Assembly (NCBI RefSeq): GCF_042648365.1
Contig: NZ_JBHRXI010000016.1
Span: 372,001 to 436,000, forward strand
Source of the DNA: Lutimaribacter_A marinistellae
GTDB taxonomy: Bacteria; Pseudomonadota; Alphaproteobacteria; Rhodobacterales; Rhodobacteraceae
Length of the DNA: 64,000 nucleotides
Direction: 5' to 3'
The position numbers were made by a program, and so were the translations under genes. Shown piece after piece: positions 27,348 through 36,482 of this stretch (positions within the stretch are counted from its first letter, which is position 1; each line of letters begins with the position of its first letter). The notes below the pieces were generated by a model. That model saw only the letters and a program-made list of their open reading frames with translations. It had not been told where the DNA came from and made no database searches.

Positions 27348-28280
27348 TTATCCAAGCAGCGTCAGCCACATCCAGACGGTGAGGATCGAGGCCCCCGTCG
27401 CGATCAGGACGGATGAGGCTGCAACCCTGCGCGCACGGCCATACATGTTGGCGAAGATATACGCGTTGAAGCCGGGTGCCATGGCCGAATTCACCACTGC
27501 CGAGCGGAACAGGTCCTGCGGCAGTTTCGAAACGGTGCCGAAAGCCCACACAAGTGCCGGGTGAAGCAGGAGAGAGACGCAACAGACGAACGCGATGGTT
27601 CGCAAGTCTCCCTCCGGTCGATACTGCACGAGAACCCCGCCAAGCGCGAAGAGCGCGCCGGGCAGGGCTGCGCGAATGATCAGACCCAGCGCGTCGTCGA
27701 CGACGTTCGGAAGCGCAAAGCCCGAGATGTTCACGAGAAAGCCCAGGCCGATCCCGATGATCAGGGCGTTCTGGAACATCGCCTTGAGGACCGATCCGAC
27801 CATCCGTCCGCCGCCTTTGCCGCGATTGCGGACGATCTCCATGACGGTGATGCCGATCCCGTAACAAAAGGGCGAGTGGAAGGCGATGATCGCATAGTTG
27901 CCGGTCAGGCTGTCTGGTCCATAAGCCCGTTCGGTGATTGCGAGGCCAAGCAGCACCGAGTTCGAGAAAAGGCAGCAGAACCCGATTGCGACGGAATCCT
28001 CCCAATCGCGGTTGAACAGAATGCGCGCGCCGAACAGACCCACGATAAAGCACAGGCCCGCACCGGTGTAGAAACTGGCCAGAAGGCGCGGATCGAAACT
28101 TGCCGACAGGTCCAGAGATGCGATTGCATTGAAGAGCAGGCACGGGATCGCAAAATTCTGCGTGAAGCGCATCAGCCCGTCGATATGACCGGGTTTGAAA
28201 TACCCCGCCAGCGTCGCCGTGTAGCCTGCGCCGATCACGAGGAACACCGGCAGGACAACGTCGATCAGGCTTTGGAACAT
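27348..28280 (-). CDS. AEC-family (auxin efflux carrier-type) transporter
   Basis: A 310-residue integral membrane protein with about ten hydrophobic spans. It starts MFQSLIDVVLPVFLVIGAGY, typical of AEC permeases, then NFAIPCLLFNAIASLDL and, in the middle, FSNSVLLGLAITERAYG. The second half has GGVLVQYRPEGDLRTIAF. AEC proteins move organic acids or amino acids by proton exchange; the substrate is not predictable. It is 10 bp upstream of the CbiX-like gene, so the two are probably cotranscribed. Confidence 0.85.
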   Translation of the reverse strand: MFQSLIDVVLPVFLVIGAGYTATLAGYFKPGHIDGLMRFTQNFAIPCLLFNAIASLDLSASFDPRLLASFYTGAGLCFIVGLFGARILFNRDWEDSVAIGFCCLFSNSVLLGLAITERAYGPDSLTGNYAIIAFHSPFCYGIGITVMEIVRNRGKGGGRMVGSVLKAMFQNALIIGIGLGFLVNISGFALPNVVDDALGLIIRAALPGALFALGGVLVQYRPEGDLRTIAFVCCVSLLLHPALVWAFGTVSKLPQDLFRSAVVNSAMAPGFNAYIFANMYGRARRVAASSVLIATGASILTVWMWLTLLG

Positions 28281-28289
28281 CGGCGCAGC

Positions 28290-29090
28290 CTAAAGCGCAT
28301 AACGGATCACCATGCCGTCATGGGCCGGGGCGATATGGTCAGGCGTTTCGGCCTCGAGTGTCGCGTAATCGAGGTCGATATGCATGTTGGTCAGGACCGC
28401 CCGACGCGGGGCTACCTGCTCGATCCATCCCAGTGTCTTGTCGAGATGGGCATGGGTCGGGTGCGGGCTGCGACGCAGCGCATCGACAATGAAACAGTCA
28501 AGGCCGTTCAACTCCTCCCACGCGTCGTCATAGATCTCGGCAACGTCAGGCAGGTAGGCAAGATCGCCGATCCGGAACCCGAGAGAGTCTATGGAGCCGT
28601 GGTTTACCCGGAACGGACGGAAGGAGATCGGCCCGCCAGGTCCGTCTACTTCGAAAGGGCCGTTAATCGTGTGCAGGTCGAGGATCGGTGGATAGGGCGA
28701 CTCTTCAGGCTGGATGAATGCATAGCCGAAACGGGAAAGCAGCGCGTTCTGAGTGTCGCCGTCGGCCCATACGGGAACACGCTTGCGCATGTTGAACACG
28801 ATCATGCGCAGATCGTCGATGCCGTGGACATGATCGGCATGCGAATGGGTGTAGACAACTGCGTCCAGACGACCCGTCCCGGAATCGAGCAGTTGGCTTC
28901 GCATGTCCGGCGTCGTGTCGATCAGGACCGTGGTTGTTCCCTCGGGGCCATCGCGCTCCACGAGCATGGAACACCGGCGGCGCAGGTTGCGCGGGTTTTG
29001 CGGGTCGCAATCGCCCCATTGTCCGCCAAGGCGTGGCACGCCACCCGAGGAGCCACAGCCAAGGATGGTAAAACGCAATTCACCGCTCAT
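28290..29090 (-). CDS. MBL-fold metallohydrolase (PhnP-like)
   Basis: A 266-residue metallo-beta-lactamase-fold protein. The metal motif THSHADHVHGIDDLR (about residue 76) gives the HxHxDH set; VNHGSIDSLGFRIGDLAYLPD and TNMHIDLDY supply the later metal ligands. The N-terminus FTILGCGSSGGVPRLGGQWGDC is the PhnP-like signature. PhnP-type enzymes hydrolyse cyclic phosphodiesters. Its start overlaps the tatD stop by four bases, so it is the last gene of the dac-tmk-holB-tatD operon. Confidence 0.87.
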   Translation of the reverse strand: MSGELRFTILGCGSSGGVPRLGGQWGDCDPQNPRNLRRRCSMLVERDGPEGTTTVLIDTTPDMRSQLLDSGTGRLDAVVYTHSHADHVHGIDDLRMIVFNMRKRVPVWADGDTQNALLSRFGYAFIQPEESPYPPILDLHTINGPFEVDGPGGPISFRPFRVNHGSIDSLGFRIGDLAYLPDVAEIYDDAWEELNGLDCFIVDALRRSPHPTHAHLDKTLGWIEQVAPRRAVLTNMHIDLDYATLEAETPDHIAPAHDGMVIRYAL

Positions 29091-29890
29091 GCTGCCGCCT
29101 TGTACGCCGCGGCTTTCGAAAATAGCCGTTCGAAATTCAATTCGGTTTGGGCCGCAAATTCGGCGTAGTCCATTCCGAAAACCTCTGCGCCCTTGCGCGC
29201 GGTGTGGGCGCTATAGGCCGGTTCATTGCGCTTGCCGCGATAGGGGGGTGGCGCAAGGTACGGCGCATCCGTTTCGACGAGGATTCGATCGACGGGAGCT
29301 GCGGCGAAGATGTCGCGCAATTCCTGGCTTTTCGGAAAGGCGGCAATGCCGGACATCGACAGGTAGAACCCCAGATCGAGCGCGGCGCGCGCCAGTTCGG
29401 CACCTGACGAGAAGCAGTGCATCACACAGGAATAGGGCGCGTTGCGAAATTCTTCGGTCAGGATGCGTGCCATGTCGTCATCCGCAGCACGCGCGTGGAT
29501 GATGAGAGGCAGTCCGCTGCGCTGGGCGGTCTCGATATGAATGCGAAGCGACTGCTTCTGCACCTCGGCGCTCTCGGCGGTGTAGTGGTAGTCAAGACCG
29601 GTCTCACCAATGCCGACCATCTTGGGGTGCCGCGTGAGGGCCAGCAACTCGTCGACCGTCGCCATCGGCTCTTCGGCCGCGCTCATCGGATGAGTTCCGG
29701 CGGCGTAGAACACCGGAGCATAAGTCTCGGCGATCGATCGTACCGAGGGTTCGTTCCGCAACCGGGTGCAGATTGTCACCATTCGGTGCACGCCTGCCTC
29801 GGCGGCGCGGGTGATCAGGGCGTCACGTTCACCATCGAAATCAGGGAAGTCTAGGTGGCAGTGGCTGTCGGTGATGTGCGGTTCGCTCAT
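29087..29890 (-). CDS. tatD: TatD-family metal-dependent DNase/hydrolase
   Basis: A 267-residue amidohydrolase-type TIM barrel. It begins with ITDSHCHLDFPDFDGERDAL (first His pair), has GIGETGLDYHY near residue 96 (metal Glu), IIHARAADDDM, and ILVETDAPYLAPPPYRGKRNEP (Asp ligand and family signature). TatD proteins are Mg-dependent 3'-5' exonucleases and D-Tyr-tRNA-like hydrolases in some cases. It overlaps holB and the MBL gene by four bases each. The usual holB-tatD adjacency supports the call. Confidence 0.92.
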   Translation of the reverse strand: MSEPHITDSHCHLDFPDFDGERDALITRAAEAGVHRMVTICTRLRNEPSVRSIAETYAPVFYAAGTHPMSAAEEPMATVDELLALTRHPKMVGIGETGLDYHYTAESAEVQKQSLRIHIETAQRSGLPLIIHARAADDDMARILTEEFRNAPYSCVMHCFSSGAELARAALDLGFYLSMSGIAAFPKSQELRDIFAAAPVDRILVETDAPYLAPPPYRGKRNEPAYSAHTARKGAEVFGMDYAEFAAQTELNFERLFSKAAAYKAAA

Positions 29891-31008
29891 GTCCTCTGCC
29901 CGGCGGTTTGCTCGATCCTGAACACCGTATCTAGGACCAGTGCAGCGGGGTCAAGGTTGACCGCCTGACCGTGTCGCATGCGGCCGGTGATGGTCGCCGC
30001 TTCCTCGGCCCAGCGTTTGGCTGCAGCCTGGTCGGGAGACAGGCGTAAGAGGGTTTCCGCTTCGCCCGGCGCCGCCTCGGGCTGGGGCGGCTGGCCCGCC
30101 GCACCGGTGCGCGCCAGCCTTGCGAGCAGGATATCGAAGAGCATCAGGGTAAGATCGAACCGTTCGGCCATTCCTCGTCCGGTCGCCCCCTCTGCCAGTT
30201 TCAGTGCACGTTGCCGGTCGAGCCGGGGCAGGGAGGCAAGGATACCCACGAGTTCGGAGTACATGCCGAGGCCGCCGAGTGTTGTCAGGCGGATCGCGTC
30301 GCCAACCGAACCTGCGGCAAGCGCGGCCAGGTGAGTCGGATCGCCCGGGATCTCGCACCCGGTCTGGGCAAGCGCGTCTTGCAGATCCCCCGGACCGAGC
30401 GCGGACAGGCGCAATGCGCGGCAGCGCGAGCGGATCGTCGGCAAGAGCCGGGAGGGTTGGTGAGAGATCAAAAGGATCGTGGTCCGCGCGGGCGGCTCCT
30501 CGAGCATTTTCAGCAAGGCGTTTGCGGCGGACACGTTCATTTCGTCGGCGCTGTCGACGATGACCACGCGCCGCCCGCCATCGGCAGCGGACAGACCGAA
30601 AAAACGCCCCAGACGACGGATATCATCCACCACGATCTCGTCGCGCAAGCGTCCCTTTTCGTTCACGGTGCGCGTGACAGCGGCAAGCCCCGGCTCAGCA
30701 CCGGCCAGCATGCGGCGCGCAACGGGATGTTCGGGATCGATGTCGAGCGACTGGGGTGGTGGCGGCGCACCGAAAAGACCGTCATCGGCGCTTGGCGGCG
30801 TTGCCAGAAGAAAACGCGCGATGCGCCAAGCCAGCGTCGCCTTGCCGACCCCGCGCGGGCCGGTCAACAACCACGCGTGATGCAACCGGTCCGACGCGAA
30901 CGCGGTCAGGAACGCCCGTTCGGCGGCACCTTGACCATAAAGCATTGCCGTTTCCCGTGGATGCGGCGCGCCCTCGACCTTGTCGGGCGTCGGGACATCG
31001 TCGCTCAT
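29887..31008 (-). CDS. holB: DNA polymerase III delta' subunit
   Basis: A 373-residue AAA+ clamp-loader subunit. GPRGVGKATLAWRIARFLL near residue 52 is the P-loop and RRVVIVDSADEMNVSAANALLKMLEEPPA the Walker B and sensor region, as in delta' proteins; LISHQPSRLLPTIRSRC is the sensor 1 stretch. No Cys zinc cluster is seen, which fits alphaproteobacterial HolB. It overlaps tmk upstream and tatD downstream by four bases each. Confidence 0.93.
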   Translation of the reverse strand: MSDDVPTPDKVEGAPHPRETAMLYGQGAAERAFLTAFASDRLHHAWLLTGPRGVGKATLAWRIARFLLATPPSADDGLFGAPPPPQSLDIDPEHPVARRMLAGAEPGLAAVTRTVNEKGRLRDEIVVDDIRRLGRFFGLSAADGGRRVVIVDSADEMNVSAANALLKMLEEPPARTTILLISHQPSRLLPTIRSRCRALRLSALGPGDLQDALAQTGCEIPGDPTHLAALAAGSVGDAIRLTTLGGLGMYSELVGILASLPRLDRQRALKLAEGATGRGMAERFDLTLMLFDILLARLARTGAAGQPPQPEAAPGEAETLLRLSPDQAAAKRWAEEAATITGRMRHGQAVNLDPAALVLDTVFRIEQTAGQRT

Positions 31009-31643
31009 CTTCCACCTTTCGACAGGGCGGCCCGTGCGATGGCGGCCACATCCTTGGCCACGATTTCGACATCGCGATTGCCGTCTATCACACGGAACCT
31101 GTCTGCATGCTCGCGCGCAAGGTCTATAAAACCGGCGCGCATGCGGCGCTGCAGGTCGGGGCCAAAATCCTCGAACCGCTCCTCGGCGGTCTGTCGTCCC
31201 TTGGCGCGCGATAACCCGGTCTCGGGATCCATGTCGATCAGCAGGGTCAGGTCGGGTTCGCGTCCTATCATGAGGCTGTGAAGCTGGTCAACCAGACGCC
31301 GCAGATCACCACGCGACAGCCCCTGATACATGCGCGTGCTGTCAGCGAAACGATCACAGATAACGACCTTGCCGGCGGCAAGCGCTGGCGCGATGGTTCT
31401 TTCAAGATGATCGCGCCGGGCGGCTGTAAAAAGCAGGATCTCCGTTTCGGCGGACCAGCGATCAGGGTCGCCCTCCAGCACGAGACGGCGGATCTCCTCA
31501 GCACCTGGAGAGCCGCCGGGTTCGCGTGTCAGGATCACGTCGTACCCGTCCGACTGTAAAGTGTCGGCAAGTATCCGGGCCTGGGTCGATTTGCCCGAGC
31601 CGTCGATCCCCTCGAAGGTCAGAAACAGTCCTTCGCCGGTCAC
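31005..31643 (-). CDS. tmk: Thymidylate kinase
   Basis: A 212-residue kinase making dTDP from dTMP. The P-loop is FLTFEGIDGSGKSTQARIL; the DR motif is VVICDRFADSTRMYQG; and LIDMDPETGLSRAKGR supplies the lid arginines. Length and layout are standard. It overlaps both holB and the D,D-carboxypeptidase gene by four bases (ATGA). Confidence 0.95.
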   Translation of the reverse strand: MTGEGLFLTFEGIDGSGKSTQARILADTLQSDGYDVILTREPGGSPGAEEIRRLVLEGDPDRWSAETEILLFTAARRDHLERTIAPALAAGKVVICDRFADSTRMYQGLSRGDLRRLVDQLHSLMIGREPDLTLLIDMDPETGLSRAKGRQTAEERFEDFGPDLQRRMRAGFIDLAREHADRFRVIDGNRDVEIVAKDVAAIARAALSKGGR

Positions 31644-32812
31644 ATCGCGCTCGTTGCAGGCCCGTTGATGAGCTGTTCGAGCAGGATGCTCGCCGCCGTT
31701 TTCACCCGTACAACAAAGCCGCCAAGTGGCACCTCCTCTGCGGCAACAAGGGGGCGGCGCAGTTCGGGCAGGCCCTCGGGCTTGAGAACGAGTTCAGCGA
31801 TTTCCTGTCCCTCGGCCACCGGGGCGTTGATTGGGCCGTTATAAACGATCTCGGCCTCGACAGAGCTGTCATTGAGGGCCGGCAACAGGATATTCACGTC
31901 TTCAGCAGGTACCAGACCTACCGATTGTTTTGCTCCCATCCAGACGTCGGCCTGCGCGACGGGGGTTTCGGCGTCGGCGACGGTTTTCTCGACGAAGTGG
32001 CGAAAGGACCAGTTCACGATCGCCGCCGCCTCCTGTGATCGCGCGGCCTGGCTGGGCAGACCGGAAATGACGAAGATCACCCTGCGGTCGCCCTGTTTTG
32101 CCGAGCCGACGAGGCCGTACCCGGCCTCTTCCGTGTGGCCGGTCTTGAGACCGTCCGCGCCGATGCCAAGCCCGAGAAGGGGGTTGCGGTTGAACCTGTT
32201 GGCCGGCGAGCGGCCCTTGTAGTCGAATTCCTCTTGCGCAAAGTAGCCATAGAACTCGGGGAATTCCTCGATCAGGTGCTGGGTCAGGATCGCAAGATCG
32301 CGCATGCTCATCCGCTGGTAGGGATGTGGCCAGCCAGAGGCGTTTGCAAAGGTCGAGTTTTCCATACCCAGCTGCTTTGCGACCTCGGTCATCTGCCGGG
32401 CAAAGGCCTCCTCGGTTCCTGCCAGTCCCTCGGCAACGACGACGGTGGCATCGTTGCCGGACGAAACGATGATACCCTGTATCAACTCCTCGGCGGTTGG
32501 GCGATCCAACTCGTTAAGGAACATCGTCGAGCCGCCCATGCCCTTCGCGTTGGAAGACACGGTGAACTCTTCCTGCAGGCCGACACGGCCATCGCGGAGT
32601 GCGTCGAACAGCATGTAGAGCGTCATCAGCTTGGACATCGACGCAGGTGGAAGCGGATCGTCCGCGTTCTTGGACAGCAGCACGGTACCGGTGCCCTGAT
32701 CAATGACGATGGCGGACTTCGCCGCGGTATCATAAGCGGACGCGGGCCAAGCCGTCAAAGCCAGCCCCAAGATGAATGCAATGGTTCGAAGCGAAGACCA
32801 CACTGGCTTCAT
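31640..32812 (-). CDS. D-alanyl-D-alanine carboxypeptidase (PBP5/6 family)
   Basis: A 390-residue secreted serine peptidase trimming peptidoglycan stem peptides. The signal peptide ends at ALTAWPASA. The three penicillin-binding motifs are present: SMSK (PPASMSKLMTLYML, near residue 59), SGN (VSSGNDATVVV) and KTG (DGLKTGHTEEAGYGLVGSA). A C-terminal beta domain follows (VPLGGFVVRVKTAASILLEQL). This is a DacA/DacC/DacF-type enzyme; the exact paralogue is not decided. It is the second gene of the operon headed by the SPOR lipoprotein 9 bp upstream. Confidence 0.93.
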   Translation of the reverse strand: MKPVWSSLRTIAFILGLALTAWPASAYDTAAKSAIVIDQGTGTVLLSKNADDPLPPASMSKLMTLYMLFDALRDGRVGLQEEFTVSSNAKGMGGSTMFLNELDRPTAEELIQGIIVSSGNDATVVVAEGLAGTEEAFARQMTEVAKQLGMENSTFANASGWPHPYQRMSMRDLAILTQHLIEEFPEFYGYFAQEEFDYKGRSPANRFNRNPLLGLGIGADGLKTGHTEEAGYGLVGSAKQGDRRVIFVISGLPSQAARSQEAAAIVNWSFRHFVEKTVADAETPVAQADVWMGAKQSVGLVPAEDVNILLPALNDSSVEAEIVYNGPINAPVAEGQEIAELVLKPEGLPELRRPLVAAEEVPLGGFVVRVKTAASILLEQLINGPATSAM

Positions 32813-32820
32813 CCTCCTTG

Positions 32821-33702
32821 TCAGTTCTTCACGGCATAGGCGTCGGAAAATCCGATCCCCTGAACCTTGCGCAGCAGGGCAGAGCGTTCCGACTTGTTTT
32901 GGGCGGGGCCGACAACTACGCGCCAGAAGGTCTTGCCGTTGATCGTTTCCTCGCGAACCGTCGGTACCATGCCGGCGCTGCGCATCTGGTTAGCGGTCCG
33001 ATCGGCGTTTTTCTCGACGCTGAAAATGCCGATCTGGATATAGGGTTTGTCGAGCGAAGACGCCTTTGGCGTGTTCGTGGGTTGCGGCGCGGGGGCGGCC
33101 GCGACGGGCGCAGGTGAGGCCTGTTCGCTGGCCTCGATAGCCGCTTCGGCGCCTGCAACGGGGGCGAGCGCGCTTTCCTCGATCTCTCCGGCATCCAGCG
33201 CCCGAGCCGGTTCGGCATCAAGGGCTTCGGCCTCAGGTTCGGCTTCCTCTATCTCCTCGCGGCGGAGGGCCGTTACCTGAAGCTGCACGGGCGCACCGGC
33301 CAGCATCCCAAGCGCTGCCGCGGCATCCGACGACGCCTGGATCCGCGGTCCGGGAATTTCTCGTTCACGCCGGAAGAGCGCGCCAATGACGAATTTGTTG
33401 TTCGTGGTGTTCCGAATGATCACCCGTTCCGGATCGACGGCATCCGGATGGGCCACCCAGACACCGCCAAGGGATGGGCGACCGTCCCAAAGCCCGGCTT
33501 CGGATACCTCGAACACCTCTGGTGCCTCGACGTCACGTTCGACCAGACGTGTGCTCTGCGTCGCTTCGGCGCCGCCGGTCTCATCCTTGGTCTGCAAGAA
33601 AGGCATGTTCGCCCCTTCCTCGCATCCGGCCAGAACGCCGGCCGACAAAAGTAGCGCGGCAAGCGCCAATGGCGATTTGCGTTTCGCGGTCGCTCGATCC
33701 AT
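32821..33702 (-). CDS. SPOR-domain lipoprotein
   Basis: A 293-residue lipoprotein. The signal ALAALLLSAGVLAGC ends in a lipobox Cys. A folded region (VSEAGLWDGRPSLGGVWVAHP) precedes an acidic Ala/Glu/Pro linker. The C-terminal SPOR domain (YIQIGIFSVEKNADRTANQMR, then FWRVVVGPAQNKSERSALL) binds denuded glycan strands at division septa. The start at 33702 is preferred over a more upstream ATG because it gives the signal peptide and has AAGGGG upstream. Adjacent to the D,D-carboxypeptidase gene, matching the common RlpA-like/dacA pairing, though no RlpA catalytic Asp motif is seen. Confidence 0.85.
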   Translation of the reverse strand: MDRATAKRKSPLALAALLLSAGVLAGCEEGANMPFLQTKDETGGAEATQSTRLVERDVEAPEVFEVSEAGLWDGRPSLGGVWVAHPDAVDPERVIIRNTTNNKFVIGALFRREREIPGPRIQASSDAAAALGMLAGAPVQLQVTALRREEIEEAEPEAEALDAEPARALDAGEIEESALAPVAGAEAAIEASEQASPAPVAAAPAPQPTNTPKASSLDKPYIQIGIFSVEKNADRTANQMRSAGMVPTVREETINGKTFWRVVVGPAQNKSERSALLRKVQGIGFSDAYAVKN

Positions 33703-33921
33703 TCTGCATGCCCCTTGCCTGAAAGAAGGTCCTGTCGCGACCTTCATGCCGGTTGACCGGTCGTTGCCTCTCGGCGGGGCCTTCGCCCCGTTGCGCGGAT
33801 CATAACTTGAGGAGTCAGGCATGGAAAGCCTGCAGGGCGGGCCTCGGCAAGATTTCACCCCGCGGGTAATAGAAGCAGGGGTTGTGTCCGGCCGGATGAG
33901 AGCTTAGAGATTTCCCGCGAC

Positions 33922-34011
33922 GGGGAGGTGGCAGAGTGGTCGAATGCGGCGGTCTTGAAAACCGTTGATGGTGAGAGCCATCCCAGGGTTCGAATCCCTG
34001 TCTCCCCGCCA
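33922..34011 (+). tRNA. tRNA-Ser (anticodon UGA)
   Basis: A 90-base serine tRNA with a long variable arm. Acceptor GGGGAGG pairs with TCTCCCC, followed by discriminator G and an encoded CCA at 34009-34011. The anticodon loop CTTGAAA gives UGA. The variable arm ATGGTGAGAGCCATC forms a stem, and the T arm is CAGGG-TTCGAAT-CCCTG. It marks the boundary of the accessory region. Confidence 0.97.
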
Positions 34012-34318
34012 CCCACCTGTGTCTCTGTTCATTTTTGTTTTCCGTGGCTGAATTATGTCGGAATTCCCGTGGTTTGTCTGCAGGGTTTTCAGAACGAGAC
34101 CGAGCGTAGCTCCCAATTCCCGACCAAGATCTGCGGCTGTTTCAGAGACGGTTATTGGCGGGTGCGCTTTGGGTCCGGATTTCCCGGAAAGCAGGGACTC
34201 TGCAGGGAATTTCGATCGTTTCGAGGATCTCTCGGCCAATCCGGGGATGATTGTGTCAGGAAATACAGGTGCCTAAAGGCAAATTCCCTGAGCCCAAAAA
34301 CAGGGAAACCATGGCGGT

Positions 34319-34355
34319 GGAGCAGGGAATGTTCCGGCCGGAGCAGGGAGTGTTC
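34319..34355 (+). repeat. Direct repeats downstream of the recombinase gene
   Basis: GGAGCAGGGAATGTTC (34319-34334) recurs as GGAGCAGGGAGTGTTC (34340-34355), 15 of 16 bases identical at a 21-bp period. Further CAGGGA words in both orientations lie between about 34190 and 34310. The 378 bp between the tRNA and the recombinase stop (34012-34389) holds no recognisable gene; this repeat-rich stretch could be a recombinase binding region. Confidence 0.6.
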
Positions 34356-34389
34356 TTCCTGCACTCGCGATTGGGGAGAGCGCTGGTCC

Positions 34390-36069
34390 TCAGAAGCCGA
34401 ACATCCGCTCCTGCTCGGTCCAGTCGAGGGGCGGGGTGACGCTGACCAGGCGCTTGAGCGAGAGCTCCGGCGGCTGGCTGCCGTCGAGGATGGCAGCCTG
34501 GATTTTCGGTGAAAGGAAGGCCAGCTGGGTGCGGTTGCGAATGAAGGATCCGGGCACGTTTTCCCGGTGCGCGATATCGGAGAGCTGGGTGCTGGATTTC
34601 AGCTCGTCGGCCCAGCCATGGGCACGGATCAACATGCTGCGGAGATGCGGATCCGGTTGCCGCGCGCGGGTTCCGACAATGATCTTTGCCTCGACCCCGC
34701 GCCGGCGCAGGTCGAAGGGCGCGGAGATCCGCAGAATCGAGGGCGCGATGTCTGAGGTTGTCACACCAAGCGCCTCGGCGAGGACGCCGGGGTACAGGTC
34801 GAGCTCGATCTGGCCGGGCGAGACGGTGCCCGCTTCGATCAGCTGCGCAATCGAGGTGTTTCCGTCCCGACGCAGTTCCTTGACGAAGGCCTGCATGGAC
34901 CTGGCTACCGCGGAGCCGCTCGTCGCATCTGGTCTTTCCAGGACCCGCTGCTGTTCGGCTGCCGCCTCGAGATGCTGAAGGGTGATGTCCGTGGCCGCTT
35001 GTTCCAGCGCGGGCCCCGGCAAGCGCCAGCCCGACGGATCGCTGCCCCCGGAGATCAGCCTGTTGGAGACGTAATACCGCAACCACCGTCCGTTCCGGGT
35101 GGTGTGCGTCGGGGTCAGGCGGTCGTCGATCTCGTCGCGCAGCTTTGCCGTCAACCAAGCGGTGTTTCGGATGGAGTATGCTGTACCGTCTTTCACACCA
35201 CGTTGCCGCGATCGGCTCGCCGCGACTCTCAGCTTGTCCTGCACATCCGTCCAGAGCGCCTCACCGATGATCGCCGGGTGTTGTCCTGGCCAGACCTTCT
35301 CCTTGTGGCGGATCCTGCCCAGATAGACCGGGTTGCGCAGCAGGTAGTAGATCTGTCCGCGGGAGAGCGGGAGATCCCCGGAAACGGCTCCGTTTGCACG
35401 GATCTGGCGTTTCGAACGCAGGCGCTCCCGGGCTGCGGCCTCGGTGACCCGGCGCAGGCAGCCGAGATCGGCGTAAAGCGTGAAGAGGCGGCGCACGCGC
35501 TCCGCCTCATCCGGGTTTATCACCAGTGTTCGGGTGTTCGGATCTGCGTGGCGGTCATAGCCCAAGGGCAGGTTGCCGCCCATCCAGAGCCCCTTCTTCT
35601 TGGAGGCGGCAATCTTGTCGCGGATGCGTTCGGCAGTCACCTCGCGCTCGAACTGGGCAAAGGACAGCAGCACGTTGAGCGTGAGCCGGCCCATGGAGGA
35701 AGAGGTATTGAAGGCTTGCGTGACGGAGACGAAGGAACAGTCTGCCCGTTCCAGCCGCTCGACCAGCTTTGCGAAGTCTGCGAGCGACCGGGTCAGCCTG
35801 TCGATCTTGTAGACCACCACCATATCGACGCGACCGGAATCCACCTCTTCCAGGAGCCGTTGCAGGGCCGGGCGCTCGAGCGTGCCGCCGGAGAGGCCGC
35901 CATCGTCATATCGGTCCGGCAGGGCCTTCCATCCCTCGTGGCGCTGGCTGGCGATATAGGCGGCGCAGGCCTCGTGCTGCGCATCGAGGGAGTTGAACTC
36001 CTGGTCGAGCCCGTCATCGGAGGATTTGCGGGTATAGATGGCGCAGCGGATCTTGCGGCGCGGGCTCAT
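34390..36069 (-). CDS. Large serine recombinase
   Basis: A 559-residue site-specific recombinase. The N-terminal catalytic domain starts RCAIYTRKSSDDGLDQEF, with the nucleophile Ser near residue 16, and continues VVVYKIDRLTRSLADFAKL and LTLNVLLSFAQFEREVTAERI. The recombinase domain (GGNLPLGYDR, YLLRNPVYLGRIRHKEKVWP) follows near residue 200. A C-terminal zinc-ribbon-like part is weak. It overlaps the DUF2924 stop by four bases. Such recombinases integrate phages and transposons; this one probably moves the element at 34-40.6 kb. Confidence 0.9.
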   Translation of the reverse strand: MSPRRKIRCAIYTRKSSDDGLDQEFNSLDAQHEACAAYIASQRHEGWKALPDRYDDGGLSGGTLERPALQRLLEEVDSGRVDMVVVYKIDRLTRSLADFAKLVERLERADCSFVSVTQAFNTSSSMGRLTLNVLLSFAQFEREVTAERIRDKIAASKKKGLWMGGNLPLGYDRHADPNTRTLVINPDEAERVRRLFTLYADLGCLRRVTEAAARERLRSKRQIRANGAVSGDLPLSRGQIYYLLRNPVYLGRIRHKEKVWPGQHPAIIGEALWTDVQDKLRVAASRSRQRGVKDGTAYSIRNTAWLTAKLRDEIDDRLTPTHTTRNGRWLRYYVSNRLISGGSDPSGWRLPGPALEQAATDITLQHLEAAAEQQRVLERPDATSGSAVARSMQAFVKELRRDGNTSIAQLIEAGTVSPGQIELDLYPGVLAEALGVTTSDIAPSILRISAPFDLRRRGVEAKIIVGTRARQPDPHLRSMLIRAHGWADELKSSTQLSDIAHRENVPGSFIRNRTQLAFLSPKIQAAILDGSQPPELSLKRLVSVTPPLDWTEQERMFGF

Positions 36070-36482
36070 TGGCTGGGCTTGCTGGAGAGCCCGAAGAAGC
36101 GCGGGCCGGACCAATGCGCCCCGGTGATCTCGCGGGCGATGGCCGAGAGGGACCGGTAACTTGTCCCGTTCCAGGCAAAGCCCTGATCGGTGACATCGAC
36201 TACATGGGTGACGCCGTTCCATTCCCGCAGTAATCGCCTGCCCGGCTTGAGGGCCGGGCTGGACGCCTTTGGCTTGGCATCTGTGCCCTTCCCGAGGGCT
36301 GTCGTCACTGCCCGTGGCAGCCCGCCATGACGGCGGGACTGCATCTCGAAGGCGATGAAGCGGCGGAGGAAGGGCTGGCTCAGCATCCGTGGGGCAGGGG
36401 CGTCGAAGATCGCCTGCCAGAGGTCCAGCAGATCGGCGCGGGCCAGATCTTCCAGGTCTTTGACGTCGCGGGGCAGCCTCAT
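36066..36482 (-). CDS. DUF2924 protein
   Basis: A 138-residue protein with the DUF2924 layout: DLLDLWQAIFDAPAPRMLSQ, RRFIAFEMQSRRHGGLPR, GRRLLREWNGVTHVVDV and GFAWNGTSYRSLSAIAREITG. The last part resembles a small DNA-binding or SWI-type fold of unknown function. The family commonly sits beside a recombinase and a DUF3489 protein in alphaproteobacteria. It overlaps the recombinase start by four bases and the DUF3489 stop by four bases, so the three are one transcript. Confidence 0.85.
   Translation of the reverse strand: MRLPRDVKDLEDLARADLLDLWQAIFDAPAPRMLSQPFLRRFIAFEMQSRRHGGLPRAVTTALGKGTDAKPKASSPALKPGRRLLREWNGVTHVVDVTDQGFAWNGTSYRSLSAIAREITGAHWSGPRFFGLSSKPSQ

Noticed and set aside
27561..29168. 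A 535-codon open frame on the plus strand
   Set aside because: It is antisense to the AEC transporter and MBL hydrolase genes, which have clear motifs and operon structure.
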